64,000 nucleotides of DNA from Pontibacter sp. G13 (GCF_031851795.1 NZ_CP134696.1:3306501-3370500); one strand, 5' to 3'; counted from the stretch's first letter, positions 26,918 through 38,200 are shown. Notes: a model not told the origin generated them from the sequence alone. Translations and numbers: made by a program.

Positions 26918-27704
26918 GATGGTAGTGGATGAAATCCTGCCCGGCAGGCGCTCAACCTGCGACTCCCATTGCAGGGACGCAAAATTTCGACGCGATGGCA
27001 GGCTGGAATGACGGGAGGGGGCAATATGTTTTGAAGGGATTGGCTGATCTTTCGGTCCCAAACTCCAAGCCCCATACGTCATCCTCGACGGCCATAGCCA
27101 CGGCCCCAGCGTTGGCGCCGATCGGGGATCTCCTGAGTTCGTGCATGAATTCCAAGCCACCCCTCCTGTGTCATTCTGGAAAATCTGAAGCGCAGGCCTG
27201 TGCGCTGGGGATTTATTCAGAATCTTGGGAGGGATGAATGCCCAGTGCCCCAAAAGATCCTGAATCGCCCACCATCGCAATGGGCCTCGGCGATGGACGT
27301 TCAGGATGACACGATGGTAGTGGATGAAATCCTGCCCGGCAGGCGCTCAACCTGCGACTCCCATTGCAGGGACGCAAAATTTCGACGCGATGGCAGGCTG
27401 GAATGACGGGAGGGGGCAATATGTTTTGAAGGGATTGGCTGATCTTTCGGTCCCAAACTCCAAGCCCCATACGTCATCCTCGACGGCCATAGCCACGGCC
27501 CCAGCGTTGGCGCCGATCGGGGATCTCCTGAGTTCGTGCATGAATTCCAAGCCACCCCTCCTGTGTCATTCTGGAAAATCTGAAGCGCAGGCCTGTGCGC
27601 TGGGGATTTATTCAGAATCTTGGGAGGGATGAATGCCCAGTGCCCCAAAAGATCCTGAATCGCCCACCATCGCAATGGGCCTCGGCGATGGACGTTCAGG
27701 ATGA
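26598..27704. repeat. Tandem array of 395-bp units, 2.8 copies
   Basis: Unit 1 occupies 26598-26993 (396 bp), unit 2 26994-27388 (395 bp) and unit 3 27389-27704 (partial). Each starts GATGGCAGGCTGGAATGAC. Units 2 and 3 appear identical over the 316 shared bases; unit 1 differs by about three changes (near 26752, 26761 and 26796). Each unit carries three palindromes plus, in units 1 and 2, a tail ending CGCAAAATTTCGACGC. The unit 1/2 and 2/3 junctions join GACGC directly to GATGGCAGG. At the left flank GACGCG is separated from GATGGCAGG by 12 other bases. This indicates recent tandem amplification. Confidence 0.92.
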
Positions 27705-27720
27705 AATGATGGCGGTGGAT

Positions 27721-27809
27721 AAAATCCTGCCCTGCGGGCCGGAGCATTTGCCCAAAACCAGCTCAGTCAAGATAAATTCCGCCTCCCGAAGGCCCGCGCC
27801 CTGAATTTT
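27721..27809. repeat. Imperfect palindrome closing the repeat island
   Basis: AAAATCCTGCCCTGCGGGCC (27721-27740) faces GGCCCGCGCCCTGAATTTT (27791-27809), an inverted repeat with a few mismatches. It replaces the CCGGCAGGCGCTCAACC tail found in units 1 and 2. The shared start GTGGAT-AAATCCTGCC suggests it is a different member of the same element type. Confidence 0.55.
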
Positions 27810-27989
27810 CCGAGGTGACGCAACATGATTGTTTAACATATGTGAATGCGCTGTAGGTGCGATACATCACAGGCAAGGGTTTCCAACCCTTGACTATGCT
27901 TGTGCATGAGCGTTTTTTTCGATCCAGCAGAATATATGCTCGGGCATTGCAAAAATCGGCGTATTTTGACCATCGCTGAAAATGAGTCT

Positions 27990-30515
27990 ATGAAACGTTT
28001 CTTTTTGCTGATGCTCCCGTGGATTTGCGGGACGTGGGCCATGGCCCAAACCATCCCATCTCCTGCTGAGTATCTCGGATATTCGTTAGGAAAGACCTAC
28101 ACCTATCATCACCAAATCGTCTCCTATGTAGATATGGTGGGGGAAAAATCGCCCTATGTGCAGGTCCAATCTTATGGTTCCACAGCCGAAGGTCGCCCGC
28201 TCAAGGTTGCCTATATTTCCTCTCCCCAACATCTCCAGAATCTAGATGCCATCAGAACCCGCCATCTCCAACAAGCCGGCATTGAATCAGGGGAAACCGA
28301 TGCAGTGGACTTGCCGATTGTCTGGCTCAGCTACAATATTCACGGCAATGAAGCCTCAGCTTCCGAAGCGGCCCTCCAAACGCTTTATCAATTGGCGACC
28401 CAGCAGGAACTCCAATCTATGCTAGACAGCCTAATCGTGATCATCGACCCCTGCATCAATCCGGATGGGCGGGACCGATTTGTCAATTGGTTCAAACAGG
28501 CCGCCAATCAACTTCCCAACCCTAACTGGGAAGCGTATGAACACCACGAGCCTTGGCCGGGTGGGCGATTCAACCATTATCTGTTTGACTTGAACCGCGA
28601 TTGGTGCTGGCAGACCCAAAAGGAAAGTCGGGATCGTGCGCGGCTCTACCAGACTTGGTTTCCGCATATCCATGTGGATTTCCATGAGATGTTCCCCAAC
28701 AGCCCCTACTACTTTGCGCCTGCTGCTGCACCGTATCACGAGGTCATCACTGAGTGGCAGCGAACCTTCCAGACAGAAGTCGGCAAGCGCCATGCATCCT
28801 ATTTTGATGCTCAAGGCTGGTTTTATTACACGGGTGAATCTTTTGACTTGCTGTATCCTAGCTATGGAGATACCTGGCCCACTTATCAGGGAGCAGTCGG
28901 TTTCACCTATGAGCAGGCTGGACATGGAGTTTCCGGTGTGGCCATCCTTGAAAACTCAGGAGATACCTTGACGCTTGCCGATCGGATCTCCCACCATTTC
29001 CTGACGGGAATTTCCACCGTTGAATCCGCGCATGCCTACCATTCCGAATTGATCTCCGAATTCAATTCCTATATCGACCGTGCGATCAATAATCCCATTG
29101 GTCCATACAAAACCTACACAGTATCCATCTCCGAAACCCCAGAAGCTACCTTGGGGGCTTTTTGTGAACTGCTGGAACACAATGGCATCGAGTATGGCTA
29201 TGCCAAGCAGAATACCCGCCAATCGGGATTCAGCTACCAAACACAGAAAACCGAGACTGTATCCATTCAAGCAGGAGATTTGGTGATTTCGGCCTATCAG
29301 GCTCAATCCAACCTTCTGAGGGTATTGCTTGAACCATCCACGATGCTGGAGGATTCCGTCACCTACGACCTGACAGCTTGGGCATTGCCGTATGCATACG
29401 ATCTCCACGCTTATGCCTTGCCAGCCAAGCTCACCCCAAGTGCCCAACGACCCTTTCAGGACCCTGCTGGAGAATTGGACGCAGCATACGCTTACGCTTT
29501 CAGGTGGAATAGTGCGGCATCTGCTCAGTTTTTGGCTCAGCTTTCCCGCTCTGGAATCATGGTCAAGCAAGCACGTGTGCCTTTTGAGCATCAAGGGGAG
29601 CGTTATCCAAATGGAACGATGGTGATTCCCGGCCGAATCCTCCAAGACCCTGCGGTCAGAAAAAGTATCTCTCAACTGGCCCAAAGCTTGGCAGTACCGC
29701 TGATTCCCATCGAAACTGGGTTTACAGATGCGGGTCCGGATCTGGGCTCTGATACTTTCTCTTGGATTGGTCCCAAATCGGTGGCCATCGTCCGAGGAAA
29801 AGGCGTGAACCCTACAAGCTTCGGAGAGGTCTGGCATCTATTCGAAGCACAGATCCAATATCCGACTACGGTGATTGATCGCTCCTATTTTGCAGAAGCG
29901 GATCTATCGCAGGTTCAGGTGTTGATCTTGGCGGATGGCAACTATCGAGATCTCCAGCCACAACTGCTGGCATTTGCCCAAAATGGGGGAACCATCATTG
30001 CCATGGAAGGAGCGATTGGAACATTCACGCATACCCCTGAAGGCGCAAATCCTCCGACGATGCTCGCTTCGGCCATTCAAGCTCAGGAGGCCCTTTCTCA
30101 AGAGCTCGAAACGGAGAATGGATCGGAGCCATCGTTTTCTGAGCTACCCAAATACGGCGAGCAGGATCGCAATCAAATCAGCGATATGGTCGCAGGCAGC
30201 ATTTATCAGATTGCGCTAGATCCTACCAATCCGCTGGCTTATGGACAGGATGAATCTACGTTTCTGCTCAAGCGCAATTCTTCTGTTTACCCATTCTTGT
30301 CGAATGGGGGATGGACTGCTGGGGCATTTACGAGCGGAGATCCGATTGCCGGATTTACGGGCGCTTCTTTGCGGGAGGAAATTGGCCAGACGATGGCGAT
30401 CGGCATGGAGCCTCATGGCCGTGGCAAAATCATCTATTTCACGGATTCACCGATCATCCGCGGATTCTGGAATTCTGGAGTTTTGCTGATGGCCAATGCG
30501 GTATTCATGCCTTGA
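27990..30515 (+). CDS. Secreted M14-family zinc carboxypeptidase
   Basis: 841 residues from the ATG giving MKRFFLLMLPWICGTWAMAQ, a clear signal peptide; upstream frames add no such leader. The M14 catalytic domain covers ~25-370. Zinc ligands are His118 and Glu121 in NIHGNEASASE and His232 in HVDFHEM. Glu308 in GFTYEQAGHG is the likely catalytic base. The substrate-binding NRDWCW precedes the third ligand. The C-terminal half (~400-841) contains a Rossmann-like GATase1-type region (VQVLILADGNYRDL, GGTIIAMEGAIGTF) and ends KIIYFTDSPIIRGFWNSGVL. Such large M14 proteins are common in Bacteroidota. No type IX sorting domain is seen, so it is probably periplasmic. Confidence 0.88.
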   Translation: MKRFFLLMLPWICGTWAMAQTIPSPAEYLGYSLGKTYTYHHQIVSYVDMVGEKSPYVQVQSYGSTAEGRPLKVAYISSPQHLQNLDAIRTRHLQQAGIESGETDAVDLPIVWLSYNIHGNEASASEAALQTLYQLATQQELQSMLDSLIVIIDPCINPDGRDRFVNWFKQAANQLPNPNWEAYEHHEPWPGGRFNHYLFDLNRDWCWQTQKESRDRARLYQTWFPHIHVDFHEMFPNSPYYFAPAAAPYHEVITEWQRTFQTEVGKRHASYFDAQGWFYYTGESFDLLYPSYGDTWPTYQGAVGFTYEQAGHGVSGVAILENSGDTLTLADRISHHFLTGISTVESAHAYHSELISEFNSYIDRAINNPIGPYKTYTVSISETPEATLGAFCELLEHNGIEYGYAKQNTRQSGFSYQTQKTETVSIQAGDLVISAYQAQSNLLRVLLEPSTMLEDSVTYDLTAWALPYAYDLHAYALPAKLTPSAQRPFQDPAGELDAAYAYAFRWNSAASAQFLAQLSRSGIMVKQARVPFEHQGERYPNGTMVIPGRILQDPAVRKSISQLAQSLAVPLIPIETGFTDAGPDLGSDTFSWIGPKSVAIVRGKGVNPTSFGEVWHLFEAQIQYPTTVIDRSYFAEADLSQVQVLILADGNYRDLQPQLLAFAQNGGTIIAMEGAIGTFTHTPEGANPPTMLASAIQAQEALSQELETENGSEPSFSELPKYGEQDRNQISDMVAGSIYQIALDPTNPLAYGQDESTFLLKRNSSVYPFLSNGGWTAGAFTSGDPIAGFTGASLREEIGQTMAIGMEPHGRGKIIYFTDSPIIRGFWNSGVLLMANAVFMP

Positions 30516-30555
30516 TGCTATGCGGCATTCGCTCAGCAATAAATGAAGATTTCAG

Positions 30556-30588
30556 GAGGCTGCTCATTTCGGGCAGCCTCATCTGTTT
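30556..30588 (+). terminator. Probable terminator of the M14 gene
   Basis: GAGGCTGC (30556-30563) pairs with GCAGCCTC (30573-30580) around a 9-base loop, followed by ATCTGTTT. The T run is weak. Confidence 0.6.
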
Positions 30589-30604
30589 GCGAGTATACAT
30601 GAAG

Positions 30605-30814
30605 GGTGCGGACGGTTGGTGTGGCGTGAGGCACTTGGAGGATTCAGTCGGTGGAGAACGAACAAATTTGATGAATCATCCTTAGGTGGAAGATCTATCT
30701 GATTAAGCGCACTATGTTCCACCGACCGAGTGTCAACGAGTCCGGAAAACGCCGACCCGGCGACAAGCATGAGTGGGACAGATTGAATCCCAAGATTCGC
30801 CGGGGCACGCCCAA
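30605..30814. repeat. Partial (right-half) copy of the inverted-end intergenic element
   Basis: This 210-bp stretch aligns with 6619-6837. Shared blocks are GTGCGGA, AGTCGGTGG (30646-30654), CCACCGACCGA (30719-30729), a GAGTCCG run and the right end. The terminal 17 bases (30798-30814) have the reverse complement TTGGGCGTGCCCCGGCG. The inverted pair GTCGGTGGA (30647-30655) and TCCACCGAC (30718-30726) is preserved although the sequence between has changed, so the pairing itself seems conserved. A local hairpin CGCCG-ACC-CGGCG lies at about 30750-30762. The left end seen at 6390 is missing here. Confidence 0.7.
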
Positions 30815-30826
30815 ATGCTCAAGCAT

Positions 30827-30860
30827 ACAAAAAGGCCAGCACTCGGATGAATGCTGGCCT
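30827..30860 (-). terminator. Terminator of ribH
   Basis: AGGCCAGCA (30833-30841) and TGCTGGCCT (30852-30860) form a 9-bp stem. On the minus strand the hairpin is followed by TTTTTG; on the plus strand it is followed by AAATCTTTTT, so it may work in both directions. Confidence 0.85.
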
Positions 30861-30883
30861 AAATCTTTTTGGAATGAGAGACG

Positions 30884-31378
30884 CTAGCTCTTGGCCATGC
30901 GATGCACATCTACCATGTCTAGGAAGGCGACTGCAGCCTCTTCTCCTTTGTTACCGTATTTGCCACCTGCGCGATCCAATGCCTGCTGATCGGTATCGGG
31001 CGTGAGTACCCCGAAGATAACCGGCTTGGCATGATCGAGGCTCACCTGCATGATCCCTTGAGCGGCAGCTTGACAAATAAAGTCAAAGTGCCGAGTCTCG
31101 CCCTGAATGACGCAGCCGAGGCAAATGACGCCATCGATGTTGGGGCGATTGACCATAGCCATTTTGGCGGCGGTGGGCAATTCGTAGGTACCGGGCACAT
31201 CCCAACGAATGATCTGGGAGGCGGGAATTCCGGCTTCTTCCAAAACACGCAAAGCGCCCTGAAAGAGCGCTTCGGTGATTTGGGTATTCCATTTACTCAC
31301 AGCGATCACGACTTGGGTGGAAGCATGATTTCCGGAACCTTCGTAGGTGATGTGTGAGAGATCGTGTCCTTGATTCAT
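30884..31378 (-). CDS. ribH: 6,7-dimethyl-8-ribityllumazine synthase
   Basis: 164 residues, normal length. RibH condenses 5-amino-6-ribitylamino-uracil with dihydroxybutanone phosphate, the penultimate step of riboflavin synthesis. Landmarks are VVIAVSKWNTQITEALFQGA with the substrate-binding Trp, VPGTYELPTAAKMA, and IDGVICLGCVIQGETRHFDF with the proton-relay His97, then GVLTPDTDQQALDRAG. It overlaps the stop of the upstream membrane TPR gene by one base, so the two are co-transcribed, a pairing I recall from other Bacteroidota. No other rib gene is nearby and no FMN riboswitch was seen. Confidence 0.95.
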   Translation of the reverse strand: MNQGHDLSHITYEGSGNHASTQVVIAVSKWNTQITEALFQGALRVLEEAGIPASQIIRWDVPGTYELPTAAKMAMVNRPNIDGVICLGCVIQGETRHFDFICQAAAQGIMQVSLDHAKPVIFGVLTPDTDQQALDRAGGKYGNKGEEAAVAFLDMVDVHRMAKS

Positions 31379-32070
31379 TATCGAGTAGCTCTACCGATGT
31401 ACTTATCGATATTGAGTCCTTCTTGGGAGAAAGGATATTCCTCCTTGATGGTTTCGTACAGTTCCAATGCATCGCCGAAGTCGCCGTTGGCCTCGTAGGC
31501 ACGTGCAGCGTTCATGAGCATGGAAGGAGTAGTCTGATCATTGGCTCCTGGAGTCTTGGAAGCAGCGAGGAACAAGCGAGCCGCTTTGGCAAAATCTTGT
31601 TTGTCCTCATAAGCGAAACCAAGCGCCATGTCGCGCGCCATAGCGAGCATGTTGCCGCTAGCGGAAACACCTTCAAGTGCATCGATCGCCTCGTCAAGTT
31701 TGCCTTGACGTGCATAGGCTACGCCGATGTAGTACTGAGCCTGATTGCCAGCAGCGGTGCTGCCATATTCGTCGGCAATATCCAAGAATCCCATGCTGAC
31801 GCCATCGCCGTTGAGGGCTTTGTTCAGGGAATCTTGCTCAAAGTACTTGACGGCTTTGAACATATCGGAGTGAGCAAGTGTATTTTGGCGTTCCTTGCTT
31901 TGGTTGAGGAAGATCAACCCTACGACCGCCAATACCACTACTGCCAGACCTCCCAGGATAAGATTTCGGTTATTATTCACAAAATCCTCGACAGAAGAAC
32001 CTTCAGCTCCCACGACCTCTTGGTCCATCAATTCTTCTTCTTGTTGCTTATCCTTCAATTTACTCGCCAT
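31378..32070 (-). CDS. Membrane-anchored tetratricopeptide protein (YfgM-like)
   Basis: 230 residues. An N-terminal cytoplasmic segment (MASKLKDKQQEEELMDQEVV) precedes one membrane helix at ~37-56 (LILGGLAVVVLAVVGLIFLN). The large extracytoplasmic part has TPR units such as AQYYIGVAYARQGKLDEAID, MALGFAYEDKQDFAKAARLF and NAARAYEANGDFGDALELYE. The layout is that of YfgM, an inner-membrane protein that works near the Sec translocon and periplasmic chaperones, though identity is only architectural. It is the first gene of the ribH operon; the stop overlaps ribH by one base. Confidence 0.75.
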   Translation of the reverse strand: MASKLKDKQQEEELMDQEVVGAEGSSVEDFVNNNRNLILGGLAVVVLAVVGLIFLNQSKERQNTLAHSDMFKAVKYFEQDSLNKALNGDGVSMGFLDIADEYGSTAAGNQAQYYIGVAYARQGKLDEAIDALEGVSASGNMLAMARDMALGFAYEDKQDFAKAARLFLAASKTPGANDQTTPSMLMNAARAYEANGDFGDALELYETIKEEYPFSQEGLNIDKYIGRATR

Positions 32071-32154
32071 AGCATTTCAATGATTTAATCCGGTTTGCAA
32101 AAAAAAGAAATCTAACGCTAAGAACAAAGTGTCTGACTACAAACTCGGGTTCCA

Positions 32155-32188
32155 AAAACAGAACAGGCCGCCCAAATGGGCGGCCTGT
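32155..32188 (-). terminator. Terminator of the giant surface-protein gene
   Basis: ACAGGCCGCCC (32163-32173) and GGGCGGCCTGT (32178-32188) form a perfect 11-bp stem with a 4-base loop. On the minus strand TCTGTTTTTGG follows. It lies 36 bases past the stop. Confidence 0.9.
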
Positions 32189-32223
32189 ATTTTCACCTCA
32201 GAGAGGACTGAGGCTCAGTATGC

Positions 32224-35200
32224 TTATCGGCGAACGATAACGCGGGTAACAGTTACGTATTCTCCATCGGTCAAGCGAATGGTGTAAACCGCCTCTGGGA
32301 GGTTGGAAAGGTCCACTTGCTCGTTGAATACGCCATACACGTTGTCGCGAGTCTTCTTGCTCACCAAACGGCCGCGAGCGTCCAAGACCTCGATGGTCAA
32401 GTTCTCCACAGCTACTTGATCAGCAGACAAGTTCACGATACCAGCAGTTGGGTTTGGATAAATATCCAAGTTTCCGCCAAAGAGTTCATCGACGAATACA
32501 CCGTCCAACTTGAGTTCGAGGGTATCAGATCCACAATCGTTGGTCACGATGAGTGTGATCGGGAAAGAACCATCGAATTGGTAGGTGTAGAATGGATTCT
32601 CATCCGTGCTAGTACCTCCGTCACCGAAGTCCCAAAGGTAGCTGGCAGTGGTGTCTCCTGCTGGAGTAGACAAGTTGATGAAGGAGTAGTCGTACCCTGC
32701 TCCACCTACGTGGTCGATATCAAAGTCAGCCGAAGGCGTCTCATTGACAGTCACGAAGATGGTATCAGTGGCTTCACAACCCAATGCATCAGTAACAGTC
32801 AGGGTAACATCTCCAGTGTTGAAGATGGTTACATCAACTGTCGTGTCGTTGGTAGACCACAGGTAAGAGTACCCAGCCTCAGCAACAACACCCAATCCTA
32901 CCGTATCACAAGCTGTTGTATCTGCGCCCAAGTCCACAACTGGAGCAGGAGCTTCAGACAACTCAAACATGTCGGTGCTTACACATCCTTCCGCGGAAGT
33001 AACGGTTACCGTGATGGTATCGGTACCAGTGGATGGAGGAACAACATCGATGGTCTGAGTAGACTCGCCAGTAGACCAGTCATACGTGTAGCCCATTCCC
33101 ATACCAGCATCCAAGGTCACTGGCAAACAGGTCTCAGTAGATCCACCCAAGGCTACCATAGGAGCAGCGTTGATAGTTACATCTACTGTATCGGTAGTGG
33201 TACAGCCGTTGGCAGTAACAGATACCCAAACCTGTCCAGAAGTAGTTGCAGTATAAGTCTGGCCTACATTGGAAGGATCAGACCATACATACAAGGCTCC
33301 AGGGTTGCCCGCATCCAACATGAAGCTATCGCAAGAAGCGGTGTCAACTCCGAGATCTACCTCAGGAGAAGGAGTAACAAACAATACAACTGTATCGGCT
33401 CCTGTACATCCATCAGCGTTCATCACGTCAACTGTGTACAGACCGGTAGTATCTACATTGAAGGTAGGAGTAGTGATGGAAGAATCACTGTTCCAGATGT
33501 AGGAGGTAATGCCTGCACCAGTTGCATCGAGGGTGTATCCAGAACATACAGTTCCGTCAGATCCCAAGTCTACAGCTACTGGATCAAGGATTTTGGCATA
33601 TACAGGTACTGGCTCACTTTCACAACCCAGTGCTGTGACAGTCCAATCATAGAAGAAGTAATAGTAACCACTAGAACCCAATCCATTGATTGTACCTGTC
33701 AAGGAAATTACACTTGGTATCTCGTATGGGAAGGTTGCACCACCGGAGTTACGATACAAGTTTGGCACAGTACTACCGGTCGCACTCAGCTCATATCCAG
33801 CACCCTGAGGTACAGTAAAGTTCAGCGTGACTACGGTATCCGAAACAGTTCCACCAAATGGGATGGTAGTGGATTGGATTACGTTGCCACCGTTGTCTGT
33901 CAAGGTAACACCAATGATACCAGCTCCTCCAGGGTAAACTTTAACTGTGTTGATTTCAATATCAGCCAAAGCATCGAACTCGATTCCATCTCCGAAGAAA
34001 GTGTAAATACCGCCATTACCTATGGTATTATCAGCTGGCGTGAATCCAGTGTAGTTACTTTGATTTGCAGCCGCCGCATAGTATGTGGTCGTTTGCGACA
34101 ACATTGGAGTATTGAAAGTATCTCCATAGGCAATCACCTCACCTCCAATGGAATCATACCAAAGGATGTTAGTTGTATTGCCGGATGCCATCAAAGTAAA
34201 CATCGCAGAATCCGTATTACATACAGAATCACTGAATACCGTTGGTGCATCTGGGCTCAGATTCACAAAGATGGAAAGGAATGCAGAGTCATTGATCAGG
34301 ACAGTGTCTCCAGCCAATGCGGTGTAGGCAATCATGGAGTATGTACCGGAGTCAGAAGCAGGGAATTGACCTACATAGAACTCGTCAGTACTGTCTACCA
34401 CCAAGGTATCTGTGTAGACATTGGATACTGTGTAGGTACCGTTAGGACCAGTCACATCAATGAATACAGGCACAGAATCTTGATCTACCAAACCTTCATT
34501 GCCAATCACAACAGACAAAGGCAAGGAGTCAGTAGTACACAGCAATCCACTAGGTCCGATCAAGGATACCAACTCTACGTCATCGTCAGGACGCTCGTAG
34601 ATCAAGATATCGTCGAATGCAAATCCATCGAAGGAGTTTACAGAACCATCGGAACCGAAGGTAACTCGCAACAATACACTTGGCTGACCTCCCAAAGAGT
34701 CCAGATCATGCTCAGCAGTGACCCATCCACCACTAGAACCAGTCCAACCAGTTTGGTTACCACCAGGGTTACCGTTGATTGTACCATCGTTGTACCAGTT
34801 GTCAGGGTCTCCCAAGTTACCTACGTTCACCCAAGTCAAACCACCATCGATGGAAGACTGCAAGTTGGAACCATCCCAGCTGAATTCAGATTCATGCCAG
34901 ATCTCAAACTTGATCACTGGATTCAGGATGGAAGTGAAGTCGAAACAAGGTCCGATGACATAAGAGTCTTCGTTGTTGTTGTAGGTAGAAGAGTTATCCA
35001 ATCCACCAGTCACCCAGACATTAGAGTCAGATGCAGCGGTATTGATGTTGTTCTTGGAAGGATATCCAAACGCCCAAGTGGAGTTTGATCCTTCATCACG
35101 CCATCCACCTTTTGGATCTGCACCTTCGAAGTCCTCAAAGTAAGGATATGTGGTAATCGTCGGTACGGATACAACCTCGTAGACCAAGGAGTCATTCGCA

Positions 35201-38200
35201 ACATTGGTGTCACCATTCACACCAGAGGTCCATACAGTTACGGTATAGGTACCGGCAGCTGCGAATGGCTGGTTGTTGATGAAGAATGGCACGAAGTTAC
35301 CAGGAACGATGGTGTCGTTGGAGATCACGTTACCGCTGGATACAGAAGAACCGTTCAATGCAACATCATAGTTGACAGTGATACCACCGTTCAAGGTGTC
35401 AGTACCAAAGTTCGCCAAAGCGACTACGATATCTTCTTGGTTGGTCAAACCACAACCAGACTCAGGGAAGAAGTTCAATGCGATACCGGCATCGTTAGGA
35501 ATGATGTTCAACATGTTCACATCATCGATCGCGATATCGTGGGAGAACCATCCATTGTTGTTGTCTACACGGAATCTCACAGAAACAATTCCGGAGAAGT
35601 TGGCCATACTCACCTGAGCCAGAGCCCAGTCGTTGTTGGCATCGTGTCCGATCGGAGGAATCACGTCATAGTACAGAACGCCATTCTCCTCAACGTCGAT
35701 GTGAAGCATGTTCTCATCGTTCGGATCATTCGCATTGTGAGAGTGATACCAGAAGGTAAACAATGCTTGGTTGGTGAAGCTCAGATCGAAACATGGAGTT
35801 ACCATGATGACAGAGTCATTTTCCTGACCTGAATCCTCTACGTACATGTAGTTTCCGGAACCAGTGGTATGATCCGAAACAGGACCTGTGTTACTGGAGG
35901 TAGTACCGCCAGTCCAAGTAGCCCATTCCTGACCAGCATCAGTTTGGAGGTTTTCCCAACCATTTGGCAGTGCATTCACACCAGGAACGTTACTGGTAGA
36001 ATTAGGCCAGCTGTCAAATGTTTCCGTGTATGGATAGGAGGTAATCGCTGCTTTGTGCGTGACAAGCTTAGTCACAGTGTCATTCACTGCATCAGGGTCA
36101 CCAGCCAAAGAGGTCCAAGCAACTACAGAGTAGTTGTTACCAGGAGTACTCAAATCAGCAGTTCCTACGAATGCATAAGTAGTGGTGTCACCTGGCAACA
36201 GAGTATCATTCACTGTTTCTGTAACGATTGTACCACCATCAACCTGGAAGGAGATATCCATGGAGAAGATAGTGTCAGCCCCCATGTTGGTGTACGTCAT
36301 CGTAACTTCAGCACTGTCAGACAATCCACAACCAGAGAATGGAGTCGGGATATCCAATGCAGCAGCGTTATAAGCTGGCAATTGGAAGATCTGGATATCG
36401 TCGAATGCGAAACCGTCATAAGAGTTGGTGAAACCGTCAGTACCGAAGGCAATACGAAGCTGTACACTAGAGTATCCACCCAAAGTATCCATGCGGTGTT
36501 CAGCTGGCAACCATCCTCCTGCACCAGTTGGTGTGAAGAAAGTCTCAGATCCAGACCATCCAATCGTACCACCACCAGGGTTACCGAAGATGAAGGATTG
36601 ATTATACCAGTTGTTAGGATCTCCTACATCACCGATCGTGATCCAAGAGTTACCGCCATCGACAGATCCCTGAAGAACAGCACCGTCAGAAGTGGTAGAC
36701 TCCCACCAGATATTGGCACGGAATACAGGATTCGGAACGTTGGTGAAGTCGAAACAAGGTCCGAGTACCCAAGAGCTCTCGTTGTTGTTATAGGTAGTAG
36801 CGGTAGTCAAACCACCAGTGACCCAAGCGCTATCACCAGAAGCTGCACCAGTGATGAAGTTCTTAGCTGGAGTACCAAATGCCCAAGTAGAGTTTGCGCC
36901 AACGGCAGTCCATCCACCAGGACCAGTTTCGAAGTCTTCGAGGTATGGGAAGGAAGCAACACCTACTGGGAAGGTGTAGATAGTCAGCTCCGTCGTGTCA
37001 TTTCCAGGGAGGGTATCACCAGCGACCTGAGTCACTACTGTGATAGTATGGGTACCTCCAGCAGAAATATCAGCTGTTGCAGTGAAGGTATAGTTTGTAG
37101 TATCACAAGCATTGAGGGTACCAGGAACAGTCTCTGGAGTAGTGAATGCACCACCGTCAACAGAGAAGGAAGCCGTGATACCAGTCAAGTTTTGAGTACC
37201 AGCGTTGAAGATGTTTACAGAAACAGTTTCAGAAGCACCCAATGTACAGCTTGGCGCAGGAGAAGTAACATCCAACGCAGCTACGTTCACAGGTACTGGC
37301 TGAGAAATCTCAACATCATCAATCGCAATATCACCCGTGAACTGACCAGATGGGTGAAGTACGCGGAAGGTTACGTTAAATGAACCAACACCCGTGTATC
37401 CACTCAAGTCAACTACTGCTTCGCGATATGGATCCAATTCGTCTCCTTGCTGCTGTCCACTCAAGGACCAGAGGATGGTTTCTACACCACCTACATTGGC
37501 AACAACCTGAAGCTCACCAATACCTGCACCGTACATGTGGTACCAGAAAGTCAACTTAGGACAAGTGATAGAAGACACATCCAAACATGGAGAAGTAAGG
37601 TCAAAGATACTTCCTGAAGGAGCACCGGACATTTCGGTATACATGTAGATACCAGAACCATTCACTCCACCAGAAGCAAAGGTATGGTCACCACTTGGAC
37701 CTGTACTTCCTGAGCCTGTACCATTGACATCACCGCGCCATCCGATAGAAGTCGAAGTGCTCGTTGTGATGCTTGAAGCGGTCCAGCCGTTAGGATAAAG
37801 CGTCTGTGGAGAGGTACTGTTGAAGGTTTCGAAGTCTTCGAACATTCCACTAGTCAGCAATGGCAACGCATCAACAGATCCAGTAGTGGAGTCATTAAAT
37901 GCATTCGGGTCAGCACCAACAGTGGTGTAGGACAGGAAGTTGTAGGTACCTGCAGCGGAAAGGTTGGCATTGGTGGTTACTACCACATCCAAGGTGCTAT
38001 CCACATCCAATGTACCTGTATTGACAACGGTAGAGAATGCCTGAGTACCAGCTCCGGAGATATCCAAGGAAACGGTAATCGGATCTACAGTCATGTCAAT
38101 GGTAGAAGTACCCAAATTCTTCACCCGAACAGTTACAGACTCTGTGGAGCTGTAGCAGGCAGGATCAGTTGGGGAAACAATCTCCGTAACACCCGCATCA

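Larger units (their letters stand above)
26503..27989. other. Gene-free region occupied by palindromic and tandem repeats
   Basis: About 1.5 kb between the gldN terminator and the M14 carboxypeptidase gene. It consists almost entirely of the repeats described separately. The frames present are repeated, GC-rich, overlap on both strands and resemble no protein, so I read it as non-coding. The last 150 bases before the carboxypeptidase gene are unique and should carry its promoter. Confidence 0.7.
30516..30883. other. Intergenic region with two terminators and the partial inverted-end element
   Basis: 368 bases between the convergent M14 and ribH genes. It contains the M14 terminator, the partial copy of the inverted-end element and the ribH terminator, each listed separately. 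No small gene is supported. Confidence 0.6.

Noticed and set aside
26598-27704. Possible CRISPR array
   Set aside because: The period is 395 bp with no short repeats separated by unique spacers and no cas genes are nearby.
26526-27804. Several 60-150-codon frames inside the 395-bp units, on both strands
   Set aside because: They overlap each other, exist only because the unit is repeated and GC-rich, and cross the palindromes. No start-site or protein-like composition supports them.
32317-35088. A 923-codon open frame antisense to the giant surface-protein gene, with another of 504 codons at 35869-37383
   Set aside because: Its translation is rich in Ser, Val, Arg and His without domains or a signal. 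The length follows from the codon bias of the sense strand, which rarely forms stops in that frame.
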